A model generated the notes under the pieces. It did not search any database. It saw nothing but the letters and a program-made list of their open reading frames with translations, and was not told the origin of the DNA. This document shows positions 44,517-53,360 of a stretch of 64,000 nucleotides of DNA, in pieces; the stretch's first letter is position 1, and each line of letters starts with the position of its first letter. The DNA lies in assembly GCA_016705695.1 (NCBI GenBank), contig JADJLA010000007.1, forward strand, positions 52,501-116,500, in the 5' to 3' direction. The translations under genes and the position numbers were made by a program. Origin of the DNA: Sphingobacteriaceae bacterium (GTDB lineage: Bacteria; Bacteroidota; Bacteroidia; B-17B0; Aurantibacillaceae).

Positions 44517-44772
44517 TTAGAGGCAGAAACCGCAAAGCGGCCTGCGGCTTTCGCAAAGTTTTTTCGCAAAGAGCGCAAAGAATCAACTAAAGCATAAAAA
44601 TAAAAGAAGGCAAAGAAGCTACGCTTACGCAAAGAGTGCTGCATTTCTTTGCGATCCCGATAACTATCGGGACGAAGGTCTTTGTCTTCTTTTGAGTAAT
44701 GGTGTAAAACTTTGCGCCCGTTGCGTCTCCTTTGCGGAAAGCGCGAAGCGCCTTTGCGGTTTCTGCCTCTAA
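44517..44772. repeat. 256-bp element with 21-bp terminal inverted repeats (CGCAAAG type)
   Basis: TTAGAGGCAGAAACCGCAAAG at 44517-44537 is exactly mirrored at 44752-44772. The interior is made of CGCAAAG and GCAAAGA motifs, and TCCCGATAACTATCGGGA is nested at 44655-44672. No transposase is inside. It fills most of the 412-nt gap between the sigma gene and pbpC; the frames through it are spurious. Confidence 0.8.
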
Positions 44773-44779
44773 AAACAGG

Positions 44780-47149
44780 CTACTTCCCAATAACCTCAAA
44801 CTTCACCGTAGAAGTCTCTCCTTCATTATCAGTAATAACCAAAACATGCTTTCCAACCGTCGGTAAAAGCGAGAGCTGATGAAATTTTTCGGTAGTGCCC
44901 ATATAATTTCCATCCATATGCCAGAAGAGGGTGGCATTTGAATTTTTATGCGTGGCTTTAAATATGCAGGTCTTTTGTTTTCCGCTTTCACCAACAGGAA
45001 TATAAACTTTAGATCCCTCGCGCGGATAAATAATATCCAACTGACGGAAATTTAATTCATTTTGACAAGCCTCTAAATACGAGGGAACACTTTGGTAAAA
45101 TAAATTTCGTTGTTTAAAGAAATATTCTTGCGCCGGCGAAGCAATGAACCAAGGAACATGTTTCATTTTATCTACAGGATAGCAATTACTATTTACGCGG
45201 TAAACTCCGGTTTCATCTAAATGAATGAGTTTATGAAAAGGACATTGTTTTGTTTTTTCGGAACCGCTTGGGCAATCTTGTTCAACTTTATCGGGACAAA
45301 TTTCAGAAGCTTTATATCCACTTTGTTTACATACAGTTTGTTTGACAATATCTTTAGTTGGCTTTGAAAAGAATTTTTTCTGAGAAAGGATATTAAAAAC
45401 ATTGAACATAATAGGCGCAGCAGCTGAAGTTCCGGTTAAATTTGGTCTTCCTTCGCCATCAGCATTTCCAACCCAAACGGCCACGGTGTATTTTGAATCT
45501 AATCCAACGGCCCAGGCATCTCTGAAACCGAAGCTGGTACCGGTTTTCCAGGCTATGCGATTTTTTGATAAAAATTGCATCCAACCTACATAATCTTGTG
45601 GACGCATCAATTCTGTCATCGCATCAAACGTGAACCAAATGCTGGATGCTTTTAAAACATCACTTTTTAAATTTTGTTTTGTTTCTACTTGTTCCGTTTC
45701 CAAATAACTCAAAGGAAAATAACTATTCATGGCATATTTACCGCTTGAATTATTGTAATGCATTAATGCTCTTCCCATAGAAGAGTAGGCGGAAGCGATC
45801 TCGTGCAAATTGGCCTCACCACCTCCAAGAATTAATGATAAACCATAATGTGTGGTTGGTTTTGTAAATGTTTTAAAACCTAATTGCTTTAAGTGGTAAT
45901 GAAATTTTGCAGGACCAAGATCTTGCAACATTTTTATAGCAGGAATATTTAAGGAGCGCGCAATAGCTTCGTTGGCAGGTACAAGTCCATCGTAGGTTAA
46001 ATTAAAATTCTTTGGTCCGTAGGAGCCAATTTGAGTTGGGATATCTTCAATTAAACTCTTTGGTAAAATTTTATTTTCGTTTAGCAAAAACGCATATAAA
46101 AAAGGCTTTAATATACTTCCTGTACTTCTGGGAGAATGAATGATATCTACATAATTTTGAAATTCATTTTTTGGATTAGAACTATTACCAACGTAAGCAA
46201 TTATTCTTCCTGTTTCGGTTTCGGCAACTAAAGCGCAAGCGTTATGAATATCATTAGCGCTTAAACTTTGAACGTGTTTATTGATAATGGTATTTACCTG
46301 GGTTTGCAGGCTTTTACGAATACTGGAATGATAGATCTTTGATGGACCATGCTCAGTAATACACCTACTTAATAAATGTGGTGCCATTTGCGGTAAAGGA
46401 AATGGTTTTTCGGGCAAGCCCTCGGTTAATGATAAATTGTAAGTGGATTCATCAATGATCTTTTTGTTGAACAATTTTTTTAATAAACGATCACGTTTAT
46501 TGATGAGTGCTTTATGATTTTTACCAGGGTAAATTAAAGAAGGGGAGTTGGGAAGCACTGCCAATAAAGCACTTTCGGCCCAGCTTAATTTTTCGGGACT
46601 TCTTCCAAAATAACGCCAGGATGCAGCTGATAAACCAACAACATTACTTCCATAGGGCGCGTTACTTGCGTAGATCTTAAGGATACTTGATTTTTTATAA
46701 GAACACTCAATCCGTACAGCCAAAAGTATTTCCACTATTTTTTGATAATACGTACGATGTTTATTACCACGCATCATACGGGCAATTTGCATGGTAATGG
46801 TGCTTCCGCCGCTTTTTACTTTTCCGGCGCCAACATTTCGGTTTATAGATTTAATAATGGCAATAGGGTTAAAGCCGGGATGGTAATAAAAATATTCATC
46901 TTCAAAATGCGTGATACACTTTTCAAACTTCTCGGGAACCGATTCCATTTGCGGAAAACGCCATTGTCCATCGCTTGCAATTTGCGCTGCAAGTAACTGA
47001 CCATCTTCGTCAACTAAAACAGTACTGCAAGGTTTATTAAATAGAGTAGAAGGGAGCCAAAGCCAATAAAGGATAAGTAAAACAAGGGTGATACTTGTTT
47101 TGATCTTGTGGCGGAGGAAATAATTCTTTATTTTTTGGAGGAATTTCAG
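44780..47149 (-). CDS. pbpC: Penicillin-binding protein 1C; apparent CTG start
   Basis: The first ATG (46948) gives 722 residues and cuts off the membrane anchor. The frame is open upstream to a TAG at about 47184 and encodes a membrane helix (SITLVLLILYWLWLPSTLF) and CSTVLVDEDGQLLAAQIASD, the standard PBP1C N-terminus. The only near-standard start is CTG at 47149, giving 789 residues. Transglycosylase motifs are EDEYFYYHPG and GGSTITMQIARM; the transpeptidase has SILK (active Ser), SLN and KTGTS. The C-terminal PBP1C domain (IIYPREGSKVYIP) is present. The alpha-2-macroglobulin gene that usually neighbours pbpC lies 9.5 kb away. Confidence 0.9.
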   Translation of the reverse strand: MKFLQKIKNYFLRHKIKTSITLVLLILYWLWLPSTLFNKPCSTVLVDEDGQLLAAQIASDGQWRFPQMESVPEKFEKCITHFEDEYFYYHPGFNPIAIIKSINRNVGAGKVKSGGSTITMQIARMMRGNKHRTYYQKIVEILLAVRIECSYKKSSILKIYASNAPYGSNVVGLSAASWRYFGRSPEKLSWAESALLAVLPNSPSLIYPGKNHKALINKRDRLLKKLFNKKIIDESTYNLSLTEGLPEKPFPLPQMAPHLLSRCITEHGPSKIYHSSIRKSLQTQVNTIINKHVQSLSANDIHNACALVAETETGRIIAYVGNSSNPKNEFQNYVDIIHSPRSTGSILKPFLYAFLLNENKILPKSLIEDIPTQIGSYGPKNFNLTYDGLVPANEAIARSLNIPAIKMLQDLGPAKFHYHLKQLGFKTFTKPTTHYGLSLILGGGEANLHEIASAYSSMGRALMHYNNSSGKYAMNSYFPLSYLETEQVETKQNLKSDVLKASSIWFTFDAMTELMRPQDYVGWMQFLSKNRIAWKTGTSFGFRDAWAVGLDSKYTVAVWVGNADGEGRPNLTGTSAAAPIMFNVFNILSQKKFFSKPTKDIVKQTVCKQSGYKASEICPDKVEQDCPSGSEKTKQCPFHKLIHLDETGVYRVNSNCYPVDKMKHVPWFIASPAQEYFFKQRNLFYQSVPSYLEACQNELNFRQLDIIYPREGSKVYIPVGESGKQKTCIFKATHKNSNATLFWHMDGNYMGTTEKFHQLSLLPTVGKHVLVITDNEGETSTVKFEVIGK

Positions 47150-47154
47150 CGCAT

Positions 47155-47162
47155 TAAAATTA
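47155..47162 (-). promoter_or_regulatory. -7 promoter box directly before the pbpC CTG
   Basis: The minus-strand TAATTTTA (7/8 of TAnnTTTG) ends 5 nt before the CTG at 47149. No TTG at the 19-nt spacing, so weaker than the box at 11642. Confidence 0.4.
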
Positions 47163-47206
47163 GCGAAATGCCAGAGAAATAACTATTTTCATAACACTAA
47201 ATTTCA

Positions 47207-47214
47207 TATATTTG
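47207..47214 (+). promoter_or_regulatory. -7 promoter box of the Asp-box lipoprotein gene
   Basis: TATATTTG fully matches TAnnTTTG, 16 nt before ATG 47231. The region around 47185 is T-rich but has no exact TTG. Confidence 0.5.
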
Positions 47215-47230
47215 ATAATCAAGGATCACG

Positions 47231-48459
47231 ATGAGAAAAGCAGTATTTATAATTATTCTCTTAATTGGAAATTTAATAATTGCATTTACCGGCTGCAATA
47301 AAAAGAAAGATACAAGCACTCCTCAACAAGCACCTATTCTTCCTACAGTAAGTACATCCACCATTAGTTGGATAAATCAAACAACGGCTATATGTGGCGG
47401 CACGGTTCTTTCAGAAGGATCAAGTCCTGTTACGGCCCGTGGGGTTTGCTGGGATATGATTCCAGGACCAACAATTTTAAAAGGGGTATCAAATAATGGC
47501 TCTGGCGTTGGTACTTATACAAGCCAAATCTGGGGATTATATCCAGGCATGACATGTTATGTGCGGGCGTATGCCACAAACGCAGGTGGAACAACTTATG
47601 GCGCTGAATATTCGTTTACTACACTAGGGTATTGGACTCCCGTTACACCAGTTAGTAATTCTTTAACGGCGTATTTCCTTCATTACAAAAATTCAAAACT
47701 CCTAGCCGTAACTCCTTTCGGTTCAGTAATAGCTTCAATTGACAGCGGATATTCTTGGAACCCTTCCAGTACGGGAATAACAGGTGGGGTAAGTTTTTTA
47801 AGTGAGTATGGAACTAAACTTTTTGCAGGAGGAAATGGAGGTTTTTTTATTTCAAATGATAATGGTAATATTTGGACGGCAAAGAATACTGGTCTTGGTA
47901 CATCAACATTAGCTTCATTAGCTTCCGGAACTATGGGTATATTTGCTGGAACTACTAATGGTATATTCCTCACTTTTGATTCAGGTGACACTTGGGGACC
48001 TTCGGGTTTGTCAAGTGAGTACGTTTCATCTCTTGCAGTAAATGGAGGTACTGTTTTTGCCGGCACCATGGGAAATGGCTTATTTGTATCAATAAATGAC
48101 GGCGCCACCTGGGTCCCTGTGACAAACGCACCAACGGGCTCATATATTTATCAGGTAGTTCTTAGTGGTTCTAACATGATTGTTTCTTGTATTAACGGTA
48201 ATTTGATATCCACCGACAACGGATTAGTTGGACTTCAGTTAGTGCTTTACCAACGCAGGCCAATTTTGTAAGTAGCGGAAATTTTGTAGTAGCAAGAAAC
48301 TATGGAGGTGGGGTGTATTTATCCTCTGACAATGGTTTAAACTGGAGTTCTATCAGTATGGGAATTCCCCCTAATGTTAATGCATATGCTTTGTGTGCTT
48401 CACCAACATGCGCATATCTGGCTGCTGATGATAATAAATTATACAAGAAGTTCTTTTGA
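47231..48459 (+). pseudogene. Asp-box (BNR) repeat lipoprotein, frameshifted near the end
   Basis: A lipoprotein signal with lipobox AFTGC followed by KKKD. Next comes an Fn3-like segment (about 40-135: ITARGVCWD-type VTARGVCWD, YVRAYATNAGGTTYG), then Asp-box repeats S.D.G..W (SNDNGNIW, TFDSGDTW, SINDGATW) that build a beta-propeller. After STDNG at 48223 the frame is lost: the open frame ends at 48271, but one base more at 48224-48226 restores SWTSVSALPTQ and a last box SSDNGLNW down to a TGA at 48457-48459. Either a recent one-base deletion or a sequencing error; the intact protein would have about 409 residues. Probably surface-exposed; ligand unknown. Confidence 0.82.
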
Positions 48460-48586
48460 TCTTAAAACTATGAAAGTTATAAAATGATAGAGCGTGAAGT
48501 AAAACGTTATAATCTTTTGCTTGGTAAGAATACAATGAAATAATGACTCTCGTTTTTTTTTAATGATAACAAAATTTTTATAGAAC

Positions 48587-50323
48587 TTAATTAGTAAACA
48601 CCATTTGTTTCGACTGCACAATTTTTCCGTCAATCATCAAACTGTAAATATAGGTCCCGCTTTTATGATAACCGTGATCGTAATTGATCTCGTTCATTCC
48701 CATTTCAAGTGTGATCTTGGTCTTTAAAACTTCTTTGCCTTGAAGATCTTTAATAAGAATATAAGCTTCTTTATGACTCATGTCTTTATTTACTAAAACC
48801 GAAATGGTAGTTGCTTCATCCGAAGGATTTGGTTTGTTTTGCAAAAGCTCAACGCTTTTTTTGTTAGCATCGGGATGCATTAAACCTGAGATAACAGAAT
48901 ATTGTAATTCTTTCGAGAATAAACTCTCCACATCTTTATTATCTACCGAAGCTACGCTCACAATATAATTAGCAGGATTTAAATTGCTAATGGTATGCGA
49001 TATTGCTCCCGAAAATGTATACACCGAATCCCAATCGTTGGTTAATGTGCGGACACCAATTCTATATTTTAAATACTGTTGTTGCGTTAGAATATTTACG
49101 ATCAAATTATTTCCGGTTGATGTTAACGTAAAGTCTGGAGTTAAAGGACCAATTCCCATCATTCCTGCCGCATTTCCATTAATAACCGCATTACGCGCTA
49201 AATAGTTAAAGTCAACAAAGAAACTATCAAGAATTAGATCCGCATCGGTATCTACTCCTAAAATATCGCTTGATGTATGTTGTCTATCGGTATATCCTGC
49301 AATTAAATTGGCATCACCATGTTCGTTGGCCGAAGTAAAACGAATGGCCGTATAATTATGTTGCCTAAATGGAATATGATCTCCGCCGCGCCCGGTGCGA
49401 TCTTCGGGCGTCATAATATGTATGGTTGTTGTAACCGTTGCAATGGGTTTGATGAGTTCTTTATATTCTAATTTTACAAAGCGCGCCAATTGTTTGTGAA
49501 ACGAATTAAACGTTCCGAACGAAAATAAACGTACATGCGTACTATCAATACTTCCAACGCCCGAGCAACTTGGTGGAGAAGAAGTAACTCCGCAAATAAC
49601 CCCGCCAATAACATCGTTGTTCAACACACCGTGCATTTTAATTACTTTGGCTTGAACATAATCAGCAAATGCTTCGGCGCCATTCAATCCTTGCTCTTCT
49701 GAAATAGTGGTCATAAATACAATGGTGCGCTTGTAACTGTATTTACTCATTACACGCGCCAGTTCAATAACAAGAGCTGTTCCGCTACCATTATCTTCCA
49801 TGCCTTGTGCAATGCAAGCGGTATCACATAATCCTGCGCAACGGCTGTCCAAGTGTCCTTCAATTAAAATAACAGATTTATCGCTTGTATCTGTTCCCGG
49901 TAAAACAGCAAAAATATTTTTATGACTTGTAATTCCGCAAAGCGCGAGGTCAAATTTTAAATAGGATGGAAGTAATCTATTTTCGTTGGCTGCGCTAAAT
50001 TGTTGAAATTTTTTGAATACCCATTTACGTGCCGCGCCAATACCACGTACAATTGAAATTGTATCGGAACCCGTATTGCGATTTTTAAAATTCTTTAATG
50101 TCACTAAATAGGCATGAAGCGAATCGGCCGACACTCTCGCGTTAATTCCTTTGCTAATGCTATCAGGATGATTGATGATATTAGTTGCTAAGTATAATGT
50201 TGGATTGTACGCGCCTAACATTACCTGCTCAGCAACGGTATTGGTTGAAATAATATTTGTTTGCGCGCTAAGTTTAACAAAACTTGCAAGAGTAACCATG
50301 AGTACGACGATGGATCTTTTCAT
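48587..50323 (-). CDS. Secreted M28 aminopeptidase with T9SS sorting domain
   Basis: 578 residues from ATG 50323 (MKRSIVVLMVTLASF...SAQ signal peptide); the upstream start at 50365 would add a tail before the signal. M28 zinc ligands are visible: GHLDSR (His), EDNGSG (bridging Asp), SEEQG (catalytic Glu-Glu), NNDVIG (Asp) and a C-terminal His. After a beta domain (about 410-490) the C-terminus LLQNKPNPSDEATTIS ... SKQMVF is a type A T9SS sorting domain. Expected to be exported by the type IX system and to degrade peptides for uptake. Confidence 0.92.
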   Translation of the reverse strand: MKRSIVVLMVTLASFVKLSAQTNIISTNTVAEQVMLGAYNPTLYLATNIINHPDSISKGINARVSADSLHAYLVTLKNFKNRNTGSDTISIVRGIGAARKWVFKKFQQFSAANENRLLPSYLKFDLALCGITSHKNIFAVLPGTDTSDKSVILIEGHLDSRCAGLCDTACIAQGMEDNGSGTALVIELARVMSKYSYKRTIVFMTTISEEQGLNGAEAFADYVQAKVIKMHGVLNNDVIGGVICGVTSSPPSCSGVGSIDSTHVRLFSFGTFNSFHKQLARFVKLEYKELIKPIATVTTTIHIMTPEDRTGRGGDHIPFRQHNYTAIRFTSANEHGDANLIAGYTDRQHTSSDILGVDTDADLILDSFFVDFNYLARNAVINGNAAGMMGIGPLTPDFTLTSTGNNLIVNILTQQQYLKYRIGVRTLTNDWDSVYTFSGAISHTISNLNPANYIVSVASVDNKDVESLFSKELQYSVISGLMHPDANKKSVELLQNKPNPSDEATTISVLVNKDMSHKEAYILIKDLQGKEVLKTKITLEMGMNEINYDHGYHKSGTYIYSLMIDGKIVQSKQMVFTN

Positions 50324-50452
50324 GTTTAATGTTTTAAGTAGTTTAAATATAAGAAAATAAAGCACTGTATAAGGGATGAAAGGAGCATTTATTTCTAGCC
50401 GTTTTGTTAAACAAAGAGCATGAAGTTTGCAGTAAAATAATTCTTATCGCAA

Positions 50453-50488
50453 CAAAAAAGCCGTCGTATTTAATATGACGGCTTTTTT
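50453..50488. terminator. Bidirectional terminator-like hairpin
   Basis: AAAAAAGCCGTC pairs with GACGGCTTTTTT around an A/T loop, between the stop of the 81-aa lipoprotein (50510) and the M28 promoter region. Confidence 0.8.
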
Positions 50489-50509
50489 TAATTCTATATT
50501 TTATATTAA

Positions 50510-50755
50510 TTAGCTTATCTCACAAGGAACAGTTGTTTGAGTTGTTGCTACCGAACCGGTTCCAATAGTATAATAGGTTGATTCTCTTTTAAGACATTTA
50601 TCTTCAAAATGAACCCCTTCTTGTTTGCTTCTGGTTTTATTTACTTCATTGAAAACTATTTTACCGCTTGGGTCTTTACACGTACAGCTTCTTGTTTTAA
50701 GGCACGAAGTAGACGTTATACAAATGGCGAAAAGGAACAATACTGATTTTTTCAT
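50510..50755 (-). CDS. Small cysteine-containing lipoprotein
   Basis: 81 residues. Signal with lipobox STSC (about residue 18), then a short mature part with four further Cys (SCTC, DKC, VPC) that may form disulfides. No known domain. The gene sits 50 nt after the methyltransferase gene and has a terminator behind it. The lipobox and terminator support it as real; function unknown. Confidence 0.72.
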   Translation of the reverse strand: MKKSVLFLFAICITSTSCLKTRSCTCKDPSGKIVFNEVNKTRSKQEGVHFEDKCLKRESTYYTIGTGSVATTQTTVPCEIS

Positions 50756-50805
50756 AGCAATTTTCTATAGCCCTAAGTTAAAAAATAATTTCGTAAGCAA
50801 AAAAC

Positions 50806-51450
50806 TCAAAAAAAGGGTTTTCCACGAAGCTGTGTCAATATCAAAAGGTCGGTAACTGGCTTGCCGTCAGGGCCTGCGTACTGTTTTCGGTTTAGATGAA
50901 TGACCTCAAACCCACTGTTTTCAAGGCTTTTCGTTAGGTATCCTTGCTCATGGTAATGTATAAATAGTAGATCGCCCTGACTTGAAGTTGCCGGACCGGA
51001 CTTAGAATAGTCATCTTCCATAGTGCTTATGTAAAGCAAGCCATCTTTATTTAAGCGCTTTGAAGCATCATTAATTAAGGTAATTGCTTCCTCTTTTGAA
51101 AGATAAGGCAAAGCAAAAGCACAAATAATGGCATCGTAAGTTTTACTGAGTTTAGAAATATCTCTGCAATCCATTTTCGTAAAAACAGCACTTGGATTAT
51201 TTTCTCGGGCTAACTCTAACATGTTTTCCGAAAGATCTGTTCCGAGTATTTTTAGGTCAGAACGCTTGTTTAAAATATATTTGGTAACATTTCCAGGACC
51301 GCATGCTAATTCTAGAACATCGCCGTTTGTTTTTACATGTTTGCAAAACAGATCTAATGACTCGCCATACAGATCCACATTCATAAATTTTTCTTGATAT
51401 AAATTGGCATGGCGATCAAAAATACTTACGGCTATTTCGGTTTTGTTCAT
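50806..51450 (-). CDS. Class I SAM-dependent methyltransferase
   Basis: 214 residues with the class I fold: motif I VLELACGPGN (about 45-54), motif II GTDLSENML, motif III MDCRDISKL, motif IV YDAIICAFALPYLS. No N-terminal targeting signal. Substrate not deducible; the architecture is that of generic Methyltransf_25-type enzymes. It follows the barrel-like gene after 12 nt, suggesting co-transcription. Confidence 0.88.
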   Translation of the reverse strand: MNKTEIAVSIFDRHANLYQEKFMNVDLYGESLDLFCKHVKTNGDVLELACGPGNVTKYILNKRSDLKILGTDLSENMLELARENNPSAVFTKMDCRDISKLSKTYDAIICAFALPYLSKEEAITLINDASKRLNKDGLLYISTMEDDYSKSGPATSSQGDLLFIHYHEQGYLTKSLENSGFEVIHLNRKQYAGPDGKPVTDLLILTQLRGKPFF

Positions 51451-51462
51451 TCGTAATTTGTA

Positions 51463-52470
51463 TTAATGAAAAGCTACACCAAAAGAAATTCTCCCTAAAT
51501 GGGTAAATTCATTACCTACAACCGGAAGTGAGAAATAACCCATGATACTAAAATTACCAAATACGCTGGCGCCAATACCACCAACTAATCTTAGGTCGGT
51601 GTTTTTAAGATCGGTATAATTCAACAATCCGCCCTCTGCTCTTAAAAAACGATAAGTGTATGAATACGTTATCTTTTGCCCTAAGTAAATATCGTCTCTT
51701 CTGCTGGTGCCCATCAAAGAGGCATTTAACGCATGATACATATGAGGATTAGCATCGTATCTTTTTTTTGTAGCGTATAAATAAGTTCCGTGAATAAATT
51801 TTTTAGAGTAACCTAATTCAATAAATGTTCTTGAGTTACTTTTCATTATTTCTTCGGGACCAATATTCCAATACAAACCGTAAATAACTCGGTTCAAAGT
51901 TTTGTAGGGTTTGCCTTCTAACAAATACATCTTTTCTGCAGCCCCTTTTCCATTAAATGAATACATGTATTGTTTGTAGATGGTAGTGTCTTTTTCTTTT
52001 TTGTATTGCAAATAAGTGGAAGTAGTATTTTTATAAAGACTATCGTAATAATTGATCGTTATTTCTTTACTTGAATTGTTTTTAAGATTCTCAATTCGTA
52101 TGGTTTGAATGCCATTATGGAAAATATCATGAATATCAGGCCTTCTGTAAAATTCGTTGGATGTATAATGTTTTATTTCACCATCCAAAAGTGTAGGAGG
52201 TTTTATTAGCGCCGAATCGTTAAATGGTTTGTATTCCCATTCTCTGTTTATACCTGTTCTTTTTTGTGATTTTAACTTCCCATTTTTAGAGTGTACATAA
52301 CCAATATACTGCGCGTTTTGAGAGCCACATGGTTTCATTAGTGTATCAAAATAAATGGTGGTAACACCCGGCTTATTTGGTGCATTAGAAATTTGCCCTT
52401 TTAAGTTTGTACCAAAAGCCAAAAGGATGAGTAGGGTTTTGGAAAATGAATATTTGGTAAAGATCTTCAA
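51463..52470 (-). CDS. Secreted/outer-membrane protein, function unknown
   Basis: 335 residues, TTG start giving a complete signal peptide (MKIFTKYSFSKTLLIL...LKGQ). The first half is soluble with antitoxin-like or MORN-like KNGKLK/DGEIKHY turns; the second half (about 190-335) is barrel-like (FIELGYSKKFIHGTYLY, ITYSYTYRFLRAEGG, ISFGVAF) and ends in FH. It may be a small outer-membrane barrel with a periplasmic domain. No family recognised. Confidence 0.7.
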   Translation of the reverse strand: MKIFTKYSFSKTLLILLAFGTNLKGQISNAPNKPGVTTIYFDTLMKPCGSQNAQYIGYVHSKNGKLKSQKRTGINREWEYKPFNDSALIKPPTLLDGEIKHYTSNEFYRRPDIHDIFHNGIQTIRIENLKNNSSKEITINYYDSLYKNTTSTYLQYKKEKDTTIYKQYMYSFNGKGAAEKMYLLEGKPYKTLNRVIYGLYWNIGPEEIMKSNSRTFIELGYSKKFIHGTYLYATKKRYDANPHMYHALNASLMGTSRRDDIYLGQKITYSYTYRFLRAEGGLLNYTDLKNTDLRLVGGIGASVFGNFSIMGYFSLPVVGNEFTHLGRISFGVAFH

Positions 52471-52632
52471 ACTAATAATTACATATGAAGATATGTTTTT
52501 TTTTGGAGATTGAGAAATGAGCTTGGCTGTTTCTTTGCAAGGATTAAAAATCCGCGCGAGCGGGTCAGTCTGCGCTACTTTTTAAAATTTAGTTTAGTAC
52601 AATTTTTCAAAGAAAATGACGTTATTAATACA

Positions 52633-53249
52633 TTGAAAAAAAACCTTGTTATACTAGCCATTTTTAATTGTGTCTGGCTATGCGCTCAGCATAACTACAA
52701 GTCACCATTTCGCGTTGGGCTTAAGCTGGGATATTCGCTTCATACGCTCACGGGAGATCTTACTAAGAGTCATCCTGGCGGAAACCTTTTAGGGGGATTA
52801 TGGTTCCAGTTAAAAATGAACAAAAATGGACTGCTCAAACGGAACTTTTACTTATAGATAAAGGCATCGGTGCGCAAACAGGAAATAAGAGCCCACATCA
52901 TGTTAACCTCCATTATTTTGAAATTCCTGTCCTTTTTCAATACCATAGAAAGAATATCTATTTTGAATTTGGTCCGGGTTTGGGATATTTGATCAATTAC
53001 CGCGAACATTTATATGCTAATCAAACGCCGGACCTTGTAATTAAACATCCATTTGCCAGAAGCGAATTTTCATTCAACGTTGGTATTGGTTGCGCATTAA
53101 ATAAGAAGTGGACAATTGGATTAAGACTTAACCATTCTTTATTGCCGGTGAGGGGCGCTGTTCCTTTAGTTTCTAAAGAATCTTATAATCGTTTATTAGC
53201 TTTAAGCGTAACGCGTCAGATAAAAAAAGCTAGTGATCCACAAGAATAA
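52633..53249 (+). pseudogene. PorT-like small outer-membrane barrel, frameshifted
   Basis: TTG start at 52633 gives a signal peptide (MKKNLVILAIFNCVWLCAQ). The first frame reads VGLKLGYSLHTLTGDLTKSHPGGNLLGGLWFQLK and then loses sense at the A5 run 52822-52826. With one more A the protein continues KWTAQTELLLIDKGIGAQ, YFEIPVLFQYHRKNIYFEFGPGLGYLI and NKKWTIGLRLNHSL, a typical eight-stranded outer-membrane barrel of about 205 residues. The two pieces therefore belong together. The deletion is in the same kind of homopolymer as in the ArsC-like gene. Upstream, 52535-52575 holds a GGATTAAAAATCCGCGCGAGCGG segment that looks like repeat DNA. Confidence 0.8.
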
Positions 53250-53251
53250 TA

Positions 53252-53331
53252 AGCAAGTAAAACGTAGTACTTTCGCACGAACGATGACCGTCCCGATAGC
53301 TATCGGGACCGTCCGCTTACTTTTGCTTGCT
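53252..53331. repeat. Inverted repeat enclosing GTCCCGATAGCTATCGGGAC
   Basis: The outer arms AGCAAGTAAAA (53252-53262) and TTTTGCTTGCT (53321-53331) match with one mismatch. The 20-bp perfect palindrome at 53290-53309 lies inside. It lies between the convergent barrel and RES genes. Confidence 0.7.
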
Positions 53332-53360
53332 GTTATATGTAAGTGGGCCACACTATGTTT

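Noticed and set aside
44435..44799. Two short minus-strand frames in the sigma-pbpC gap
   Set aside because: They are translations of the CGCAAAG element (FAKAAGRFAVSASKN and similar) with no coding character.
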